Shown here: positions 1 through 7,187 of the stretch, in pieces
How positions within the stretch are numbered: position 1 is the first letter of the stretch
Layout: every line of letters starts with the position of its first letter
Assembly (NCBI GenBank): GCA_030592085.1
Contig: JAUUZV010000108.1
Span: forward strand, 1-7,985
DNA: 7,985 nt
Source of the DNA: Clostridia bacterium
Lineage (GTDB): Bacteria > Bacillota > Clostridia > DUPQ01
Direction: 5' to 3'
Position numbers and translations under genes: made by a program
Notes under the pieces: generated by a model
Database searches by the model: none
Seen by the model: the letters and a program-made list of their open reading frames with translations, nothing else
What the model was told of the DNA's origin: nothing

Positions 1-600
1 ATAAGTCGGTTTATCATTATCCTGATCTTTGCCCTGCGTTTTACCCAAAGTCGCAGTGTCACTTTCCTCATCTAGAATATCATCCTTTACCTGAAATGAT
101 AGCCCGATGCATTTCGCATAATGGTCCAGTTTACTGGCAACAGCAGGATCTAAATCAGGTTGCGATAAACTAGCTAACTGCACAGCAACGCGAATTAAAG
201 CGCCTGTTTTATGAATATGCATATTTTCTAGTTCTGGCAACGTCAGTTTTTTACCTACAGACTCCAGGTCAATTGCCTGTCCTCCTACCATGCCTTGTGA
301 ACCACTTGCTTTTGCCAAAGCAGTAATCATATTGATACGTGTCGCAGCACTGGCATTCATACTACTATCCTGTGCCAGAGTCTGGAATGCCAGAGTTTGC
401 AGAGCATCACCGGCTAAAATCGCTGTTGCTTCGTCATAAGCCACATGAGAAGTGGCTTTCCCCCTACGCAAATCATCATCATCCATTGCTGGCAAATCAT
501 CATGAATCAGTGAATATGTATGAATCATCTCAATTGCACATGCGTAATTAAAATCGCTTTCATTATTCTCGCCACGCAAAGCTAGTGATGTATTTAGTAA
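1..600. other. Composition break inside ispA: probable chimeric junction
   Basis: By hand count, bases 1-480 hold about 44% G+C (212 of 480). Bases 481-600 hold 35%, and 601-720 only about 25%, like the rest of the window. On the coding strand the 1-480 part uses CTG for leucine repeatedly (at least six times), while leucine is almost always TTA or CTA on the other side. The encoded protein also changes character. The N-terminus looks like Bacillota, whereas GMVGGQAIDLES, HKTGALIR and DTATLGKTQGKDQ look gammaproteobacterial, possibly Moraxellaceae (from memory, not searched). The frame and motif spacing are undisturbed. The junction is placed somewhere in 480-600, next to the conserved first aspartate-rich motif. 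An assembly or amplification chimera is the first explanation, and recombination between homologous genes the second. Confidence 0.75.
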
Positions 601-738
601 TAATAATGGACGAATTCTTTTTCCTCTAGCTTCTAAACTATAACTCATTGAAGATAATAATTCTCGATGAACATCTTTATTATCTTTTAAAATCTTTGTC
701 ATATGATTTTCAAATTGCATTAATAAATTATTGTTCAT
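1..738 (-). CDS. ispA: Farnesyl diphosphate synthase (polyprenyl synthetase), partial, probably chimeric
   Basis: This is a trans-isoprenyl diphosphate synthase of the IspA family, which condenses isopentenyl diphosphate with allylic diphosphates to make farnesyl diphosphate in the cytoplasm. The frame is open from the ATG at 738 to the window edge, giving 246 codons. About 45-50 C-terminal residues are missing compared with the usual ~295. Visible motifs are RGKRIRP (38-44; the first position is usually Gly), the first aspartate-rich motif DDLPAMD (80-86) followed by LRRG (90-93), GGQAIDLE (152-159), KTGAL (177-181) and the second aspartate-rich motif DDILD (219-223). The start overlaps the end of xseB by 11 bases and has no clear Shine-Dalgarno site, so it probably relies on coupling. 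An alternative start is the ATG at 720. Residues from about 50-85 onward differ in base composition and family affinity from the N-terminus; see the composition-break entry. The family call is certain, but the integrity of the gene is doubtful. Confidence 0.9.
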   Translation of the reverse strand, partial: MNNNLLMQFENHMTKILKDNKDVHRELLSSMSYSLEARGKRIRPLLLLNTSLALRGENNESDFNYACAIEMIHTYSLIHDDLPAMDDDDLRRGKATSHVAYDEATAILAGDALQTLAFQTLAQDSSMNASAATRINMITALAKASGSQGMVGGQAIDLESVGKKLTLPELENMHIHKTGALIRVAVQLASLSQPDLDPAVASKLDHYAKCIGLSFQVKDDILDEESDTATLGKTQGKDQDNDKPTY

Positions 739-919
739 TTGGTTTTACAACTTTCAACTGCTGTTTAGCTGTTTCTAAACGTTCATTAAGTACTTTAATA
801 ATTTTTAGTCCTTTTTGATATTCTTCCATAGCTTTTTCTAATTGCAATTCTCCACCTTCTAATAAAGAAACGCTTTTTGATAATATTTCCATTAACTGTT
901 CAAATGTTTGTTCGCTCAT
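728..919 (-). CDS. xseB: Exodeoxyribonuclease VII small subunit
   Basis: This is the small subunit of exonuclease VII, the complex that degrades single-stranded DNA to oligonucleotides without needing a metal ion. Several XseB copies bind the coiled coil of each XseA. The 63 residues are normal for the family. They show the typical layout: TFEQLMEIL at 5-13, then LLEGGELQLEKAMEEYQKG at 19-37, and a second helix rich in Leu, Lys and Glu to about 57. The ATG at 919 overlaps the xseA stop as ATGA. It is preceded by AAGGAG (bases 928-933) nine bases upstream, so both coupling and a good ribosome site support this start. The stop lies inside the first codons of ispA. Confidence 0.95.
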   Translation of the reverse strand: MSEQTFEQLMEILSKSVSLLEGGELQLEKAMEEYQKGLKIIKVLNERLETAKQQLKVVKPNEQ

Positions 920-2121
920 TTGGTTATCTCCTTGTCTATTACTTTACTAGTAATTGTTCCATCTTTCATCTTTGCAATAATAATATCATCTTTTGATACG
1001 TCTTTCACTGAAGTTATCAGCTTCTTTTGTTCAGTCTCAATTACTGCATAACCTCTTTTAATTGTATCTAGAGGACTTAGGGATTGCATTTTCCCTAATA
1101 GGACAACAAAGTTTTTTTCAACTGAATTAATCTGTGTTTTCATATGATAATTAAGTTGGTCATCAAGTTGATCAATCCGTTGTTGTAATTTATTTACATA
1201 TTCATCTGGTCTTTTCATCACAGGTCTATCTGAATAATATACTAAAAGCTGTTGTTTTTTAGATATTACACTATTCATACTTACTAATAATCGATTACTC
1301 TGATCTTCTATAAATATTTTTATGTCATCTAAATTTGGTAGAACCAGTTCTGCTGCTGCAGAAGGTGTTGGTGCCCTTAAATCTGAAACGAAATCAGCAA
1401 TTGTAAAGTCAGTTTCATGTCCTATAGCTGATATAATTGGTATTTTAGAAGATGCGATTTTGTATGCTAAACTTTCTTCATTAAAAGGCCATAAATCTTC
1501 AATTGAACCTCCACCTCTAGCAAGAATTATTACATCTACATTTGTTAGTTCATTAAAATACTCTATACCATTAATAATTGTTAAATGGGCATCATCCCCT
1601 TGTACTTTTGATGGGTACAAAATTGCATTGTAATTAGGATATCGTCTATTTAAAACATTAGTAATGTCATTTATTACAGCACCAGTTGGAGATGTAATAA
1701 TTCCAATAGTTGAAGGTAAATAAGGAATTTTTCTTTTTCGTTGTTGCTCAAAAAGTCCTTTTTCAGATAACTGTCTTTTTAACTGTTCAAATCGTAAGTA
1801 TAGGTCACCTGCGCCATGTAAAGTCATTTCACTTACATACACTTGATATGAACCATTTTTTTCATATACGCCAACATGTCCTTTAATAATAACTTTATTT
1901 CCATCAACTGGTTTAAAATTAATATTTCTTGTTTGACCTCTAAACATAACACATCTTACAAGTGATCTATCATCTTTTAATGAGAAATATAAATGACCTG
2001 AACTATGATGCTTATAATTCGATAATTCTCCTTCAACTAGAACATGAGAAAGAGGCTCATGATTAGTAATCAATTGAGAAATAGTTGCATTTAATTGTGT
2101 AACAGTAATTTTTTGATTCAT
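916..2121 (-). CDS. xseA: Exodeoxyribonuclease VII large subunit
   Basis: This is the catalytic large subunit of exonuclease VII, which acts on single-stranded DNA in repair and recombination together with XseB. An N-terminal OB-fold domain covers about residues 5-102, with GELSNYKHHSSGHLYFSLKD at 31-50. The catalytic domain follows, with IGIITSPTGAVINDI at 139-153, RRYPN at 159-163, ARGGGSIEDLWPFN at 201-214, GHETD at 234-238 and DLRAPTPSAAAE at 247-258. A helical coiled-coil region runs from about 264 to 355. A short C-terminal segment contains LSPLDTIKRGYAV, typical of the family. The length of 401 is at the short end of the usual 400-450. The start lies four bases after the nusB stop and has no convincing Shine-Dalgarno site, so translation is probably coupled to nusB. 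TGA is the stop. Confidence 0.97.
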   Translation of the reverse strand: MNQKITVTQLNATISQLITNHEPLSHVLVEGELSNYKHHSSGHLYFSLKDDRSLVRCVMFRGQTRNINFKPVDGNKVIIKGHVGVYEKNGSYQVYVSEMTLHGAGDLYLRFEQLKRQLSEKGLFEQQRKRKIPYLPSTIGIITSPTGAVINDITNVLNRRYPNYNAILYPSKVQGDDAHLTIINGIEYFNELTNVDVIILARGGGSIEDLWPFNEESLAYKIASSKIPIISAIGHETDFTIADFVSDLRAPTPSAAAELVLPNLDDIKIFIEDQSNRLLVSMNSVISKKQQLLVYYSDRPVMKRPDEYVNKLQQRIDQLDDQLNYHMKTQINSVEKNFVVLLGKMQSLSPLDTIKRGYAVIETEQKKLITSVKDVSKDDIIIAKMKDGTITSKVIDKEITK

Positions 2122-2125
2122 GATA

Positions 2126-2518
2126 TCAATATACGTTAGCTAATATTCCATTAATAAATTTACTTGCTTGATCATCTGAATACATCTTCGCAAGTTCAAT
2201 AGCTTCATTAATAGCAACACCTTTGGGCACATCTTCAATGTTTTTTATTTCATAATATGCTAATCGTAAGATTGCCAAGTCAACTTTAGCTAATCTATCA
2301 ATAGTCCATTTTTCTGCTAGAAATTTAGTCAATTCTAAATCTATTTCTTTTTTATTAGAATGTACTCCAAGAACAACTTGGTTAATGTACTCTTTTGATT
2401 TTTTATCAATAGCATTTTCACTATAATGTTGTTTTAATTGATCTAAAACATTATCTTTATTAATTTCACACTGGAAAACTAATTTAAAAGCTGTTTCTCT
2501 GGCTTTTTTCCTGCTCAT
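2126..2518 (-). CDS. nusB: Transcription antitermination factor NusB
   Basis: NusB binds boxA RNA with NusE (ribosomal protein S10) and prevents premature termination, mainly in rRNA operons. The 130 residues match the all-helical family. There is a basic N-terminus SRKKARETAFKLVFQ (2-16), the core segment IDRLAKVDLAILRLAYYEI (73-91), the conserved VAINEAIELAKMY (101-113) and the C-terminal ASKFINGILA (118-127). The ATG is preceded by GGAGGA seven or so bases upstream (complement of 2521-2526), one of the strongest ribosome sites here. It sits between amaP, 11 bases upstream, and xseA, 4 bases downstream, the standard Bacillota order. Confidence 0.97.
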   Translation of the reverse strand: MSRKKARETAFKLVFQCEINKDNVLDQLKQHYSENAIDKKSKEYINQVVLGVHSNKKEIDLELTKFLAEKWTIDRLAKVDLAILRLAYYEIKNIEDVPKGVAINEAIELAKMYSDDQASKFINGILANVY

Positions 2519-2529
2519 GTTTCCTCCGA

Positions 2530-3063
2530 CTACTTAACTGGATCTAAGATACCATCAATAGTTATTTTAATACTTTTCAACTCTACTCCTGTAGTATCTT
2601 GAATTTTACGTTTAATATTATTTTGAAGCCTTAGTGATACCTCTGGTATTGATACTGTTGGTGGTACTTTGGCAAATACTTCTAAAGAAGCATTATTATC
2701 AGAACTAAATATTTGAGTTCTAATATCTGACACCTCATCCATAAGTCGTGCTTCTAATTTAGCTAAACTTTCAATAGACTGAGCTGAAATGCTAACAATC
2801 CCTGTTTCATTAGAAAACTGAATAGCTCCCTTTGATTTATCTCGCTTTGCAAAACTTAGAATTAGTACTACGTTTAAAAAAATCATTAGAGTCCAGAAAA
2901 TTACTGGAAGTATTCTAATAGTATTAAAGATTCCCACACTAGTAATATTTAAAACTAGTGTATCAAAAGCTTTAACATCAATAAACAAATACAAGAAAGA
3001 TAGTGATAAAGTCACTACAAATATAATATTTAGTACTTTTATTATTCCTCTTATTTTACTCAT
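2530..3063 (-). CDS. amaP: Alkaline shock response membrane anchor protein AmaP
   Basis: AmaP anchors Asp23 to the cytoplasmic membrane in Bacillota such as Staphylococcus. The 177-residue protein has two membrane segments, about residues 8-30 and 48-71, in a hairpin arrangement. A cytoplasmic part follows that contains an Asp23-like fold, with TGIVSISAQSIESLAKL at 87-103 and VELKSIKITIDGIL near the end. There is no signal peptide cleavage site. The start has GAGGTG just upstream and lies 14 bases after the asp23 stop, so the two are co-transcribed. The assignment rests on topology, length and its place directly after asp23. Sequence identity between AmaP proteins is usually low. Confidence 0.88.
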   Translation of the reverse strand: MSKIRGIIKVLNIIFVVTLSLSFLYLFIDVKAFDTLVLNITSVGIFNTIRILPVIFWTLMIFLNVVLILSFAKRDKSKGAIQFSNETGIVSISAQSIESLAKLEARLMDEVSDIRTQIFSSDNNASLEVFAKVPPTVSIPEVSLRLQNNIKRKIQDTTGVELKSIKITIDGILDPVK

Positions 3064-3077
3064 TTTACACCTCTTTT

Positions 3078-3449
3078 TTATTTGGGAACATTAATCCCTT
3101 GAATATGGATATTAACTTCAATTATTTCCATTCCCGTCATTTTTTCCACTACTTTTTTAACAGTTTCTTGAATATTCCATGCAACATCAGGAATTCGCGC
3201 GCCAAAGTTTGCAATGATATATATATTAACCTCTACACGATCTCCTTTAACATCAACCTTAATTCCCTTTGATAAATTTTTAATACCTAACGCTTCAGCA
3301 ATTCCACCTGTAAGTCCACCGCTCATAGCGTATACACCATCAACTTCAACGGCAGCTAACCCAGCAATTATAGCAATAACTTCATCAGTTACTTTTAATT
3401 TTCCTAAGTTTTCTTCTTGATTAGATGTGGCTGCACTTAGTTCGCTCAT
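3078..3449 (-). CDS. asp23: Asp23/Gls24 family envelope stress response protein
   Basis: This is a small soluble protein of the Asp23/Gls24 (DUF322, YloU-like) family, linked to cell-envelope and alkaline stress. It forms assemblies at the membrane when held by AmaP. The 123 residues show the family pattern: GKLKVTDEVIAIIAGLAA at 16-33, VDGVYAMSGGLTGGIAE at 36-52, a beta-strand region GIKVDVKGDRVEVNIYII at 62-79, and VAWNIQETVKKVVEKMTG at 89-106 followed by VNIHIQGI. The ATG has a GGAGTG site. A near-consensus promoter lies just upstream, making this the first gene of a secondary transcription unit with amaP, nusB, xseA, xseB and ispA. Neighbouring amaP is its likely partner. Confidence 0.95.
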   Translation of the reverse strand: MSELSAATSNQEENLGKLKVTDEVIAIIAGLAAVEVDGVYAMSGGLTGGIAEALGIKNLSKGIKVDVKGDRVEVNIYIIANFGARIPDVAWNIQETVKKVVEKMTGMEIIEVNIHIQGINVPK

Positions 3450-3470
3450 AGTTTCACTCCCATTAACTGT

Positions 3471-3499
3471 ATTATATCGTTTACTGTATAACTAATCAA
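3471..3499 (-). promoter_or_regulatory. Internal sigma-A type promoter for asp23 and downstream genes
   Basis: On the minus strand TTGATT (complement of 3494-3499) is followed by exactly 17 bases and then TATAAT (complement of 3471-3476). The -10 box lies 21 bases before the asp23 ATG, which gives a 5' leader of roughly 15 bases that still contains the ribosome site. The -35 box overlaps the stop codon of the DUF2156 gene. This would let the housekeeping block be transcribed independently of the upstream metabolic cassette. Confidence 0.7.
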
Positions 3500-4370
3500 T
3501 AAGTTGAGCATAATAGTTTTTAACCATAAATTCAGGATAATATGATTTTTTTGCTTTTCTTAATCCTTCAATTCCTAAATCTTCTTGACGATTAATATAT
3601 TTAACATCTTTAAATTCATTTACTATAAATTGTTGATTAATTACAGGATAAGCTCCTTTATACTGATCAATAGCTTTTTCAAAATATATAACTCCCATAT
3701 CATCTGCTAATTTTTCACCAGCTGAAAATGCAGCAATTTCTCCATTAACTTTTAGTAAACACGCTTTATAATTTATATGATCAATAAAAGTTATAAAATT
3801 AATTAACACATTTTTTTCATGTGATAGTTCTGCTGTTAGTTCATCTTTTTTTTCATAAAACCATTTATCAATAAAATCATTGATTTCATGAATATTTTTT
3901 TCATCGACTCTTTCATATGTATAATTATATTGATTTGTAAATTTATTAATATGATTACGTTTTTTATGATATTTTTTTCCAGGTAGTAAAGCTAAATTTT
4001 CTCTTAGGTATACATATTCGTGGCGCTCATCATTTTCAACAGGTTCTATACCTAGCTTTCTGAATAAAGGTAATTCATCTTCATTAATCCCAACTACCAT
4101 TGTTTTCCCATTTACACTTTGTTGATATTCCTTTATATTCTTTAAAGCTATTGCAAAATCTCCATTACCAACTGGTGTATAAGCAATATTCCCATGTTCT
4201 CTTTCAAAAATGTACAAAAACCCATCTTTCTCACAAAGTTCAATACCTAAATAATCTTTCCATAAGCATAACATTGTAGGACTAGATATTGCTTTATGTG
4301 GATTCATAAATGGTTTATATCTATCTAATAATGAACAATTTTCCTTTGTTAATATTTTAGGTTTTAACAC
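3492..4370 (-). CDS. DUF2156 / LPG-synthase C-terminal-like protein (GNAT-fold)
   Basis: This 292-residue protein resembles the DUF2156 family, which matches the C-terminal aminoacyl-transferase domain of phosphatidylglycerol lysyltransferase (MprF) but lacks the membrane domain. No membrane segment or signal peptide is visible, so it is probably cytoplasmic. Family features are LPGKKYHKKRNHINKF at 129-144, EIAAFSAGE at 211-219 in the putative acyl-acceptor core, and YINRQEDLGIEGLRKAKKSY at 258-277 near the C-terminus. The substrate is unknown; an aminoacyl- or acyl-transfer role is only inferred from the fold. It starts at GTG, with GAGGTG eight bases upstream. The GTG overlaps the stop of the oxidoreductase gene by one base (TAGTG), so the two are coupled. 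This suggests that it works with the sugar-type cassette and not with asp23. Confidence 0.85.
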   Translation of the reverse strand: MLKPKILTKENCSLLDRYKPFMNPHKAISSPTMLCLWKDYLGIELCEKDGFLYIFEREHGNIAYTPVGNGDFAIALKNIKEYQQSVNGKTMVVGINEDELPLFRKLGIEPVENDERHEYVYLRENLALLPGKKYHKKRNHINKFTNQYNYTYERVDEKNIHEINDFIDKWFYEKKDELTAELSHEKNVLINFITFIDHINYKACLLKVNGEIAAFSAGEKLADDMGVIYFEKAIDQYKGAYPVINQQFIVNEFKDVKYINRQEDLGIEGLRKAKKSYYPEFMVKNYYAQLID

Positions 4371-5416
4371 TAAAATGACACCTCTTTTTTCTTTGTAGCT
4401 GATTCATATGTAGCATCAATAATCTTCATCATCTTAATGCCATCCTCTGGTATGGACAAACAAGTTGTTTTCCCTTCGATAACCTCTATGAAGTGAGTAA
4501 ATTCATTTAAATCAGCTGTTGGATATTTTGTATTTGGAATAATATCTACCACTGTATCATTTATTTCAGTAAATATTTTAAGTTGACCATTTTTAAAACT
4601 TACGCCACCTTTATCTCCAAATAACTCGTAAAAATATTCTTCTTTTTCATTATTCATGGCAAATGAAAATTCAAAACTAATTGTTACATCATTATCTAAT
4701 CTAATAAACCCATTAGCTAAATCTTCAATATTGTAATCATAGTCACCAATTCCTTTAGGTAAATGCAAGTTTTTACAATGACTATTTGCAAATTTCTTAT
4801 ATGTTGATGCTGATACACTAACAGGATTTGGATAATCCATAAAATGTAATGTTAAATCAATAAAATGAACACCTAAATCAATAAGTGGACCACCACCTGA
4901 TAAGTTTTTATCGGTAAACCATCCACCAATTTTTGGAATAGTCCTTCGTCGTCTCCAACCGCACCTCACATAATAAATATCTCCAAGATTCCCATCTTTA
5001 ATATATTGTCTAATAAAAGAAGCTTCATTAGTAAAGCGGTTATTTAGCCCTAACATTAGATGTTTACCAGTTCTATTCTTAACTTCAACCATATCCACTG
5101 CTTCTTGTTCATTCATTGCAATTGGTTTTTCACAATGTACATTGATTCCAGCTTCTAAGGCATCAATCGTATATTCTTTATGAAATTTGTTAGGTGTACA
5201 AACACTTACAATATCTAAATTTTCTTTTTCAAACATTTCTTTATGATTATTATATGTATTAATATTTGGATATTGTTCTTTTATATTTTCCAAAGCTATT
5301 TCACTTACATCACAAATTGCTACAACCTCAACGTTATCCAATGCATCATAACCTTTTAGATGTTTGTGAATTGCAATACCACCTGCACCGATACATCCAT
5401 AGCGATATACATTCAT
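4370..5416 (-). CDS. Gfo/Idh/MocA family NAD(P)-dependent oxidoreductase
   Basis: This is a cytoplasmic dehydrogenase of the glucose-fructose oxidoreductase / inositol dehydrogenase / MocA family, which oxidises or reduces hydroxyl groups of sugars and cyclitols. The 348 residues are typical. The N-terminal Rossmann fold carries YGCIGAGGIAIHKHL (6-20), and VVAICD (31-36) ends the second strand. The signature CTPNKFHKEYTIDALEAG (73-90) leads to EKP at 96-98, with the likely catalytic Lys97. In the C-terminal domain GGGPLIDLGVHFID (174-187) supplies Asp180 and His184 of the usual catalytic group. The substrate cannot be named from the sequence. The ATG directly follows the ThuA-family stop codon (TAGATG) and uses a GGAGGA site within that gene's end. 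Pairing with ThuA is common in sugar-derivative pathways. Confidence 0.95.
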   Translation of the reverse strand: MNVYRYGCIGAGGIAIHKHLKGYDALDNVEVVAICDVSEIALENIKEQYPNINTYNNHKEMFEKENLDIVSVCTPNKFHKEYTIDALEAGINVHCEKPIAMNEQEAVDMVEVKNRTGKHLMLGLNNRFTNEASFIRQYIKDGNLGDIYYVRCGWRRRRTIPKIGGWFTDKNLSGGGPLIDLGVHFIDLTLHFMDYPNPVSVSASTYKKFANSHCKNLHLPKGIGDYDYNIEDLANGFIRLDNDVTISFEFSFAMNNEKEEYFYELFGDKGGVSFKNGQLKIFTEINDTVVDIIPNTKYPTADLNEFTHFIEVIEGKTTCLSIPEDGIKMMKIIDATYESATKKKEVSF

Positions 5417-6145
5417 CTATATTTCCTCCAAAGGTTTTTTAATCCAGTCACCAACATTTGTATCAATTATTTCACAAGTTGGTGCCACATATTTAGTTGC
5501 ATTTGTAATAACTTTTTGTATCATTTCATTATGGTATATTGGATAAGCTTCATGACCTGGTTGAAAATAGAACATTTTTCCTCTTTCAATATTAAAAACA
5601 CAACCTGAGCGAAATACTTCTCCACCTTTAAACCAAGATAAAAATACTAATTCATCAGGATCTGGAATACCAAATGGTTCTCCATACATTTCTTCATGTT
5701 CTAATTCGATTCCATCGCCTATACCCTTTGCAATAGGATGATTAGGCTTAACAGTCCAAACACGGCATTTTTCGCCAATATCTCTCCACTTCAATCCACA
5801 ATTTGAACCTGTTAATCGCTTAAATACTTTTGAAAAATGTCCTGAGTGTAATACTATAATACCCATACCACCTCTAACACGTTGACAAACTTTTTCTACT
5901 ATATCATCTCTGACATCGCCATGATTGGCATGTCCCCACCAAAGTAAAACATCTGTATTATTTAATACATCATCAGTTAAACCATGATCTTTTTCATCCA
6001 AAGTAGCTGTTCTAACAATTAAATCTTCTTCTTTTTCTAAAAAAGATTTTATTGTCATATGCATGCCATTAGGATAAATAGCTTTTACATTTTCCATTTC
6101 AATTTCATGTCTAAACTCATTCCATACAGTTACATTAATACTCAT
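5417..6145 (-). CDS. ThuA-family (trehalose utilization-like) protein
   Basis: This 242-residue protein belongs to the ThuA-like family, which has a class I glutamine-amidotransferase-like fold. ThuA homologues occur in trehalose and related disaccharide catabolism, often beside Gfo/Idh dehydrogenases; their chemistry is still poorly defined. Visible features are an N-terminal strand VTVWNEF (5-11), VLLWWGHANHGDV at 66-78, GIIVLHSGHFSKVFKRLTG at 95-113, EHEEMYGEPFGIP at 149-161 and GKMFYFQPGHEAYPIYHN at 189-206. The last of these corresponds to the family's conserved PGHE-type segment. The start has AGGAGA seven bases upstream and lies nine bases after the URO-D-like stop. It is flanked by the URO-D-like protein and the oxidoreductase, so a shared pathway is likely. 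The substrate is unknown. Confidence 0.9.
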   Translation of the reverse strand: MSINVTVWNEFRHEIEMENVKAIYPNGMHMTIKSFLEKEEDLIVRTATLDEKDHGLTDDVLNNTDVLLWWGHANHGDVRDDIVEKVCQRVRGGMGIIVLHSGHFSKVFKRLTGSNCGLKWRDIGEKCRVWTVKPNHPIAKGIGDGIELEHEEMYGEPFGIPDPDELVFLSWFKGGEVFRSGCVFNIERGKMFYFQPGHEAYPIYHNEMIQKVITNATKYVAPTCEIIDTNVGDWIKKPLEEI

Positions 6146-6154
6146 ATCATTCTC

Positions 6155-7186
6155 CTAAATAATTTTATCAACAGCTTCAAGTAAATTCATCTCATCAGTC
6201 TCACTTCTTACCATTGTAGCTATATAAACCCCTTTATTCCCAAATCTCTTAAGAAATGGTACCACATTTTCTTTAGCTAAGTATACATGAATACCTTTCC
6301 CATTTTTTAATATTTTATCATACAATTGATACCAGTGCTTATCAAAATTATCAGGTTGTCCAGCACCTGGTACCCACTGAATAGCTGCAATATTGTCAAT
6401 TGATAATAGACTATCTAAATGTCTAATTGCACCAGGTCCATCTAAGTGATAAAGCACATTATCTAGTTTCTCACATTGTCTTATTAAAAAGGGCATTTCA
6501 AAACGATCAAACATATCGATAGATAACATTATTGAAATATCACTTTGTAATGTAGATGTATACCCTTTACCTAAAATATTGTAATGTCCAAATGATGTAT
6601 ATCCTTTTTCATCCATTAATAGATTAGCATGTTCAAAAAAACACTTATCCCAGAATTCATATAAAAGTTCTAATAATTCAAACACTTCTACTTCATCATC
6701 AATAAGTTTCATTAGAAGCTCTTCAGGTGTATAAAGAGCTGATAAAATATCTAGATTTTGTTGTAAATCTGGCATACTCACTCTATAGTCAGTTATATTC
6801 TCTACATATTTTTTTGTAGTTTCAATGCTCCAGTGATACCACTTGGTTGGATTTTTAATTGCATTTACAATCTGTTTACTACTTGTAATATTTCCATCAT
6901 ACCAAATCACATTATCATCATACACAGGTGTTGCTCCTAAAAAAGTTGCCAAACTCCCAGGTCCAAGGTAAGAAGATATGTCTGGAAAACAATCAGAATT
7001 AAATGTTTTTTTAGAATGTTCTTCAGTAAAATACTTGATATTTAAATCAGTATTTGTAAAGTCATCAATATTTCTATATGAAAATTTTGTAAAAGGATAA
7101 TTAATACTAAGAATTGGTGATTTGTTGGTTCGCTTCCACCACAAATCGAAATGCTCTCTGGTGACTGTCATATTCTTTTTAAACAA
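6155..7186 (-). CDS. URO-D superfamily protein (uroporphyrinogen decarboxylase/methyltransferase-like)
   Basis: This protein is a divergent member of the superfamily that includes uroporphyrinogen decarboxylase and the MtaA/CmuA corrinoid methyltransferases. Numbered from TTG at 7186 (343 residues), QSD lies at 214-216, YHLDGPGAIRHLD at 246-258 and QWVPGAGQP at 270-278, a pattern seen in uncharacterised URO-D-like proteins of Clostridia and Bacteroidota. The N-terminal Arg-rich signature of true UroD is absent and no other haem gene is nearby, so haem synthesis is unlikely. Where MtaA-type enzymes carry HxCG for zinc, this one has HLDG, so the usual thiol ligand is missing. Start choice: TTG at 7186 has GGAG six bases upstream and sits one base after the stop of the preceding gene. 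TTG at 7207 (350 residues) and ATG at 7171 (338 residues) are alternatives with weaker ribosome sites. The reaction and substrate are unknown. Confidence 0.82.
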   Translation of the reverse strand: MFKKNMTVTREHFDLWWKRTNKSPILSINYPFTKFSYRNIDDFTNTDLNIKYFTEEHSKKTFNSDCFPDISSYLGPGSLATFLGATPVYDDNVIWYDGNITSSKQIVNAIKNPTKWYHWSIETTKKYVENITDYRVSMPDLQQNLDILSALYTPEELLMKLIDDEVEVFELLELLYEFWDKCFFEHANLLMDEKGYTSFGHYNILGKGYTSTLQSDISIMLSIDMFDRFEMPFLIRQCEKLDNVLYHLDGPGAIRHLDSLLSIDNIAAIQWVPGAGQPDNFDKHWYQLYDKILKNGKGIHVYLAKENVVPFLKRFGNKGVYIATMVRSETDEMNLLEAVDKII

Positions 7187-7187
7187 C

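Noticed and set aside
339..551. His- and Ser-rich open frame of 70 codons on the plus strand
   Set aside because: It is antisense to ispA across its aspartate-rich motif. The His-rich look comes from the complement of GAT-rich codons.
1322..1633. Open frame of 103 codons on the plus strand
   Set aside because: It is fully antisense to the conserved catalytic domain of xseA, has no family resemblance and arises from xseA codon patterns.
6148..6150. ATG five bases upstream of the ThuA-family start
   Set aside because: It is in another frame and reaches a stop after two codons.
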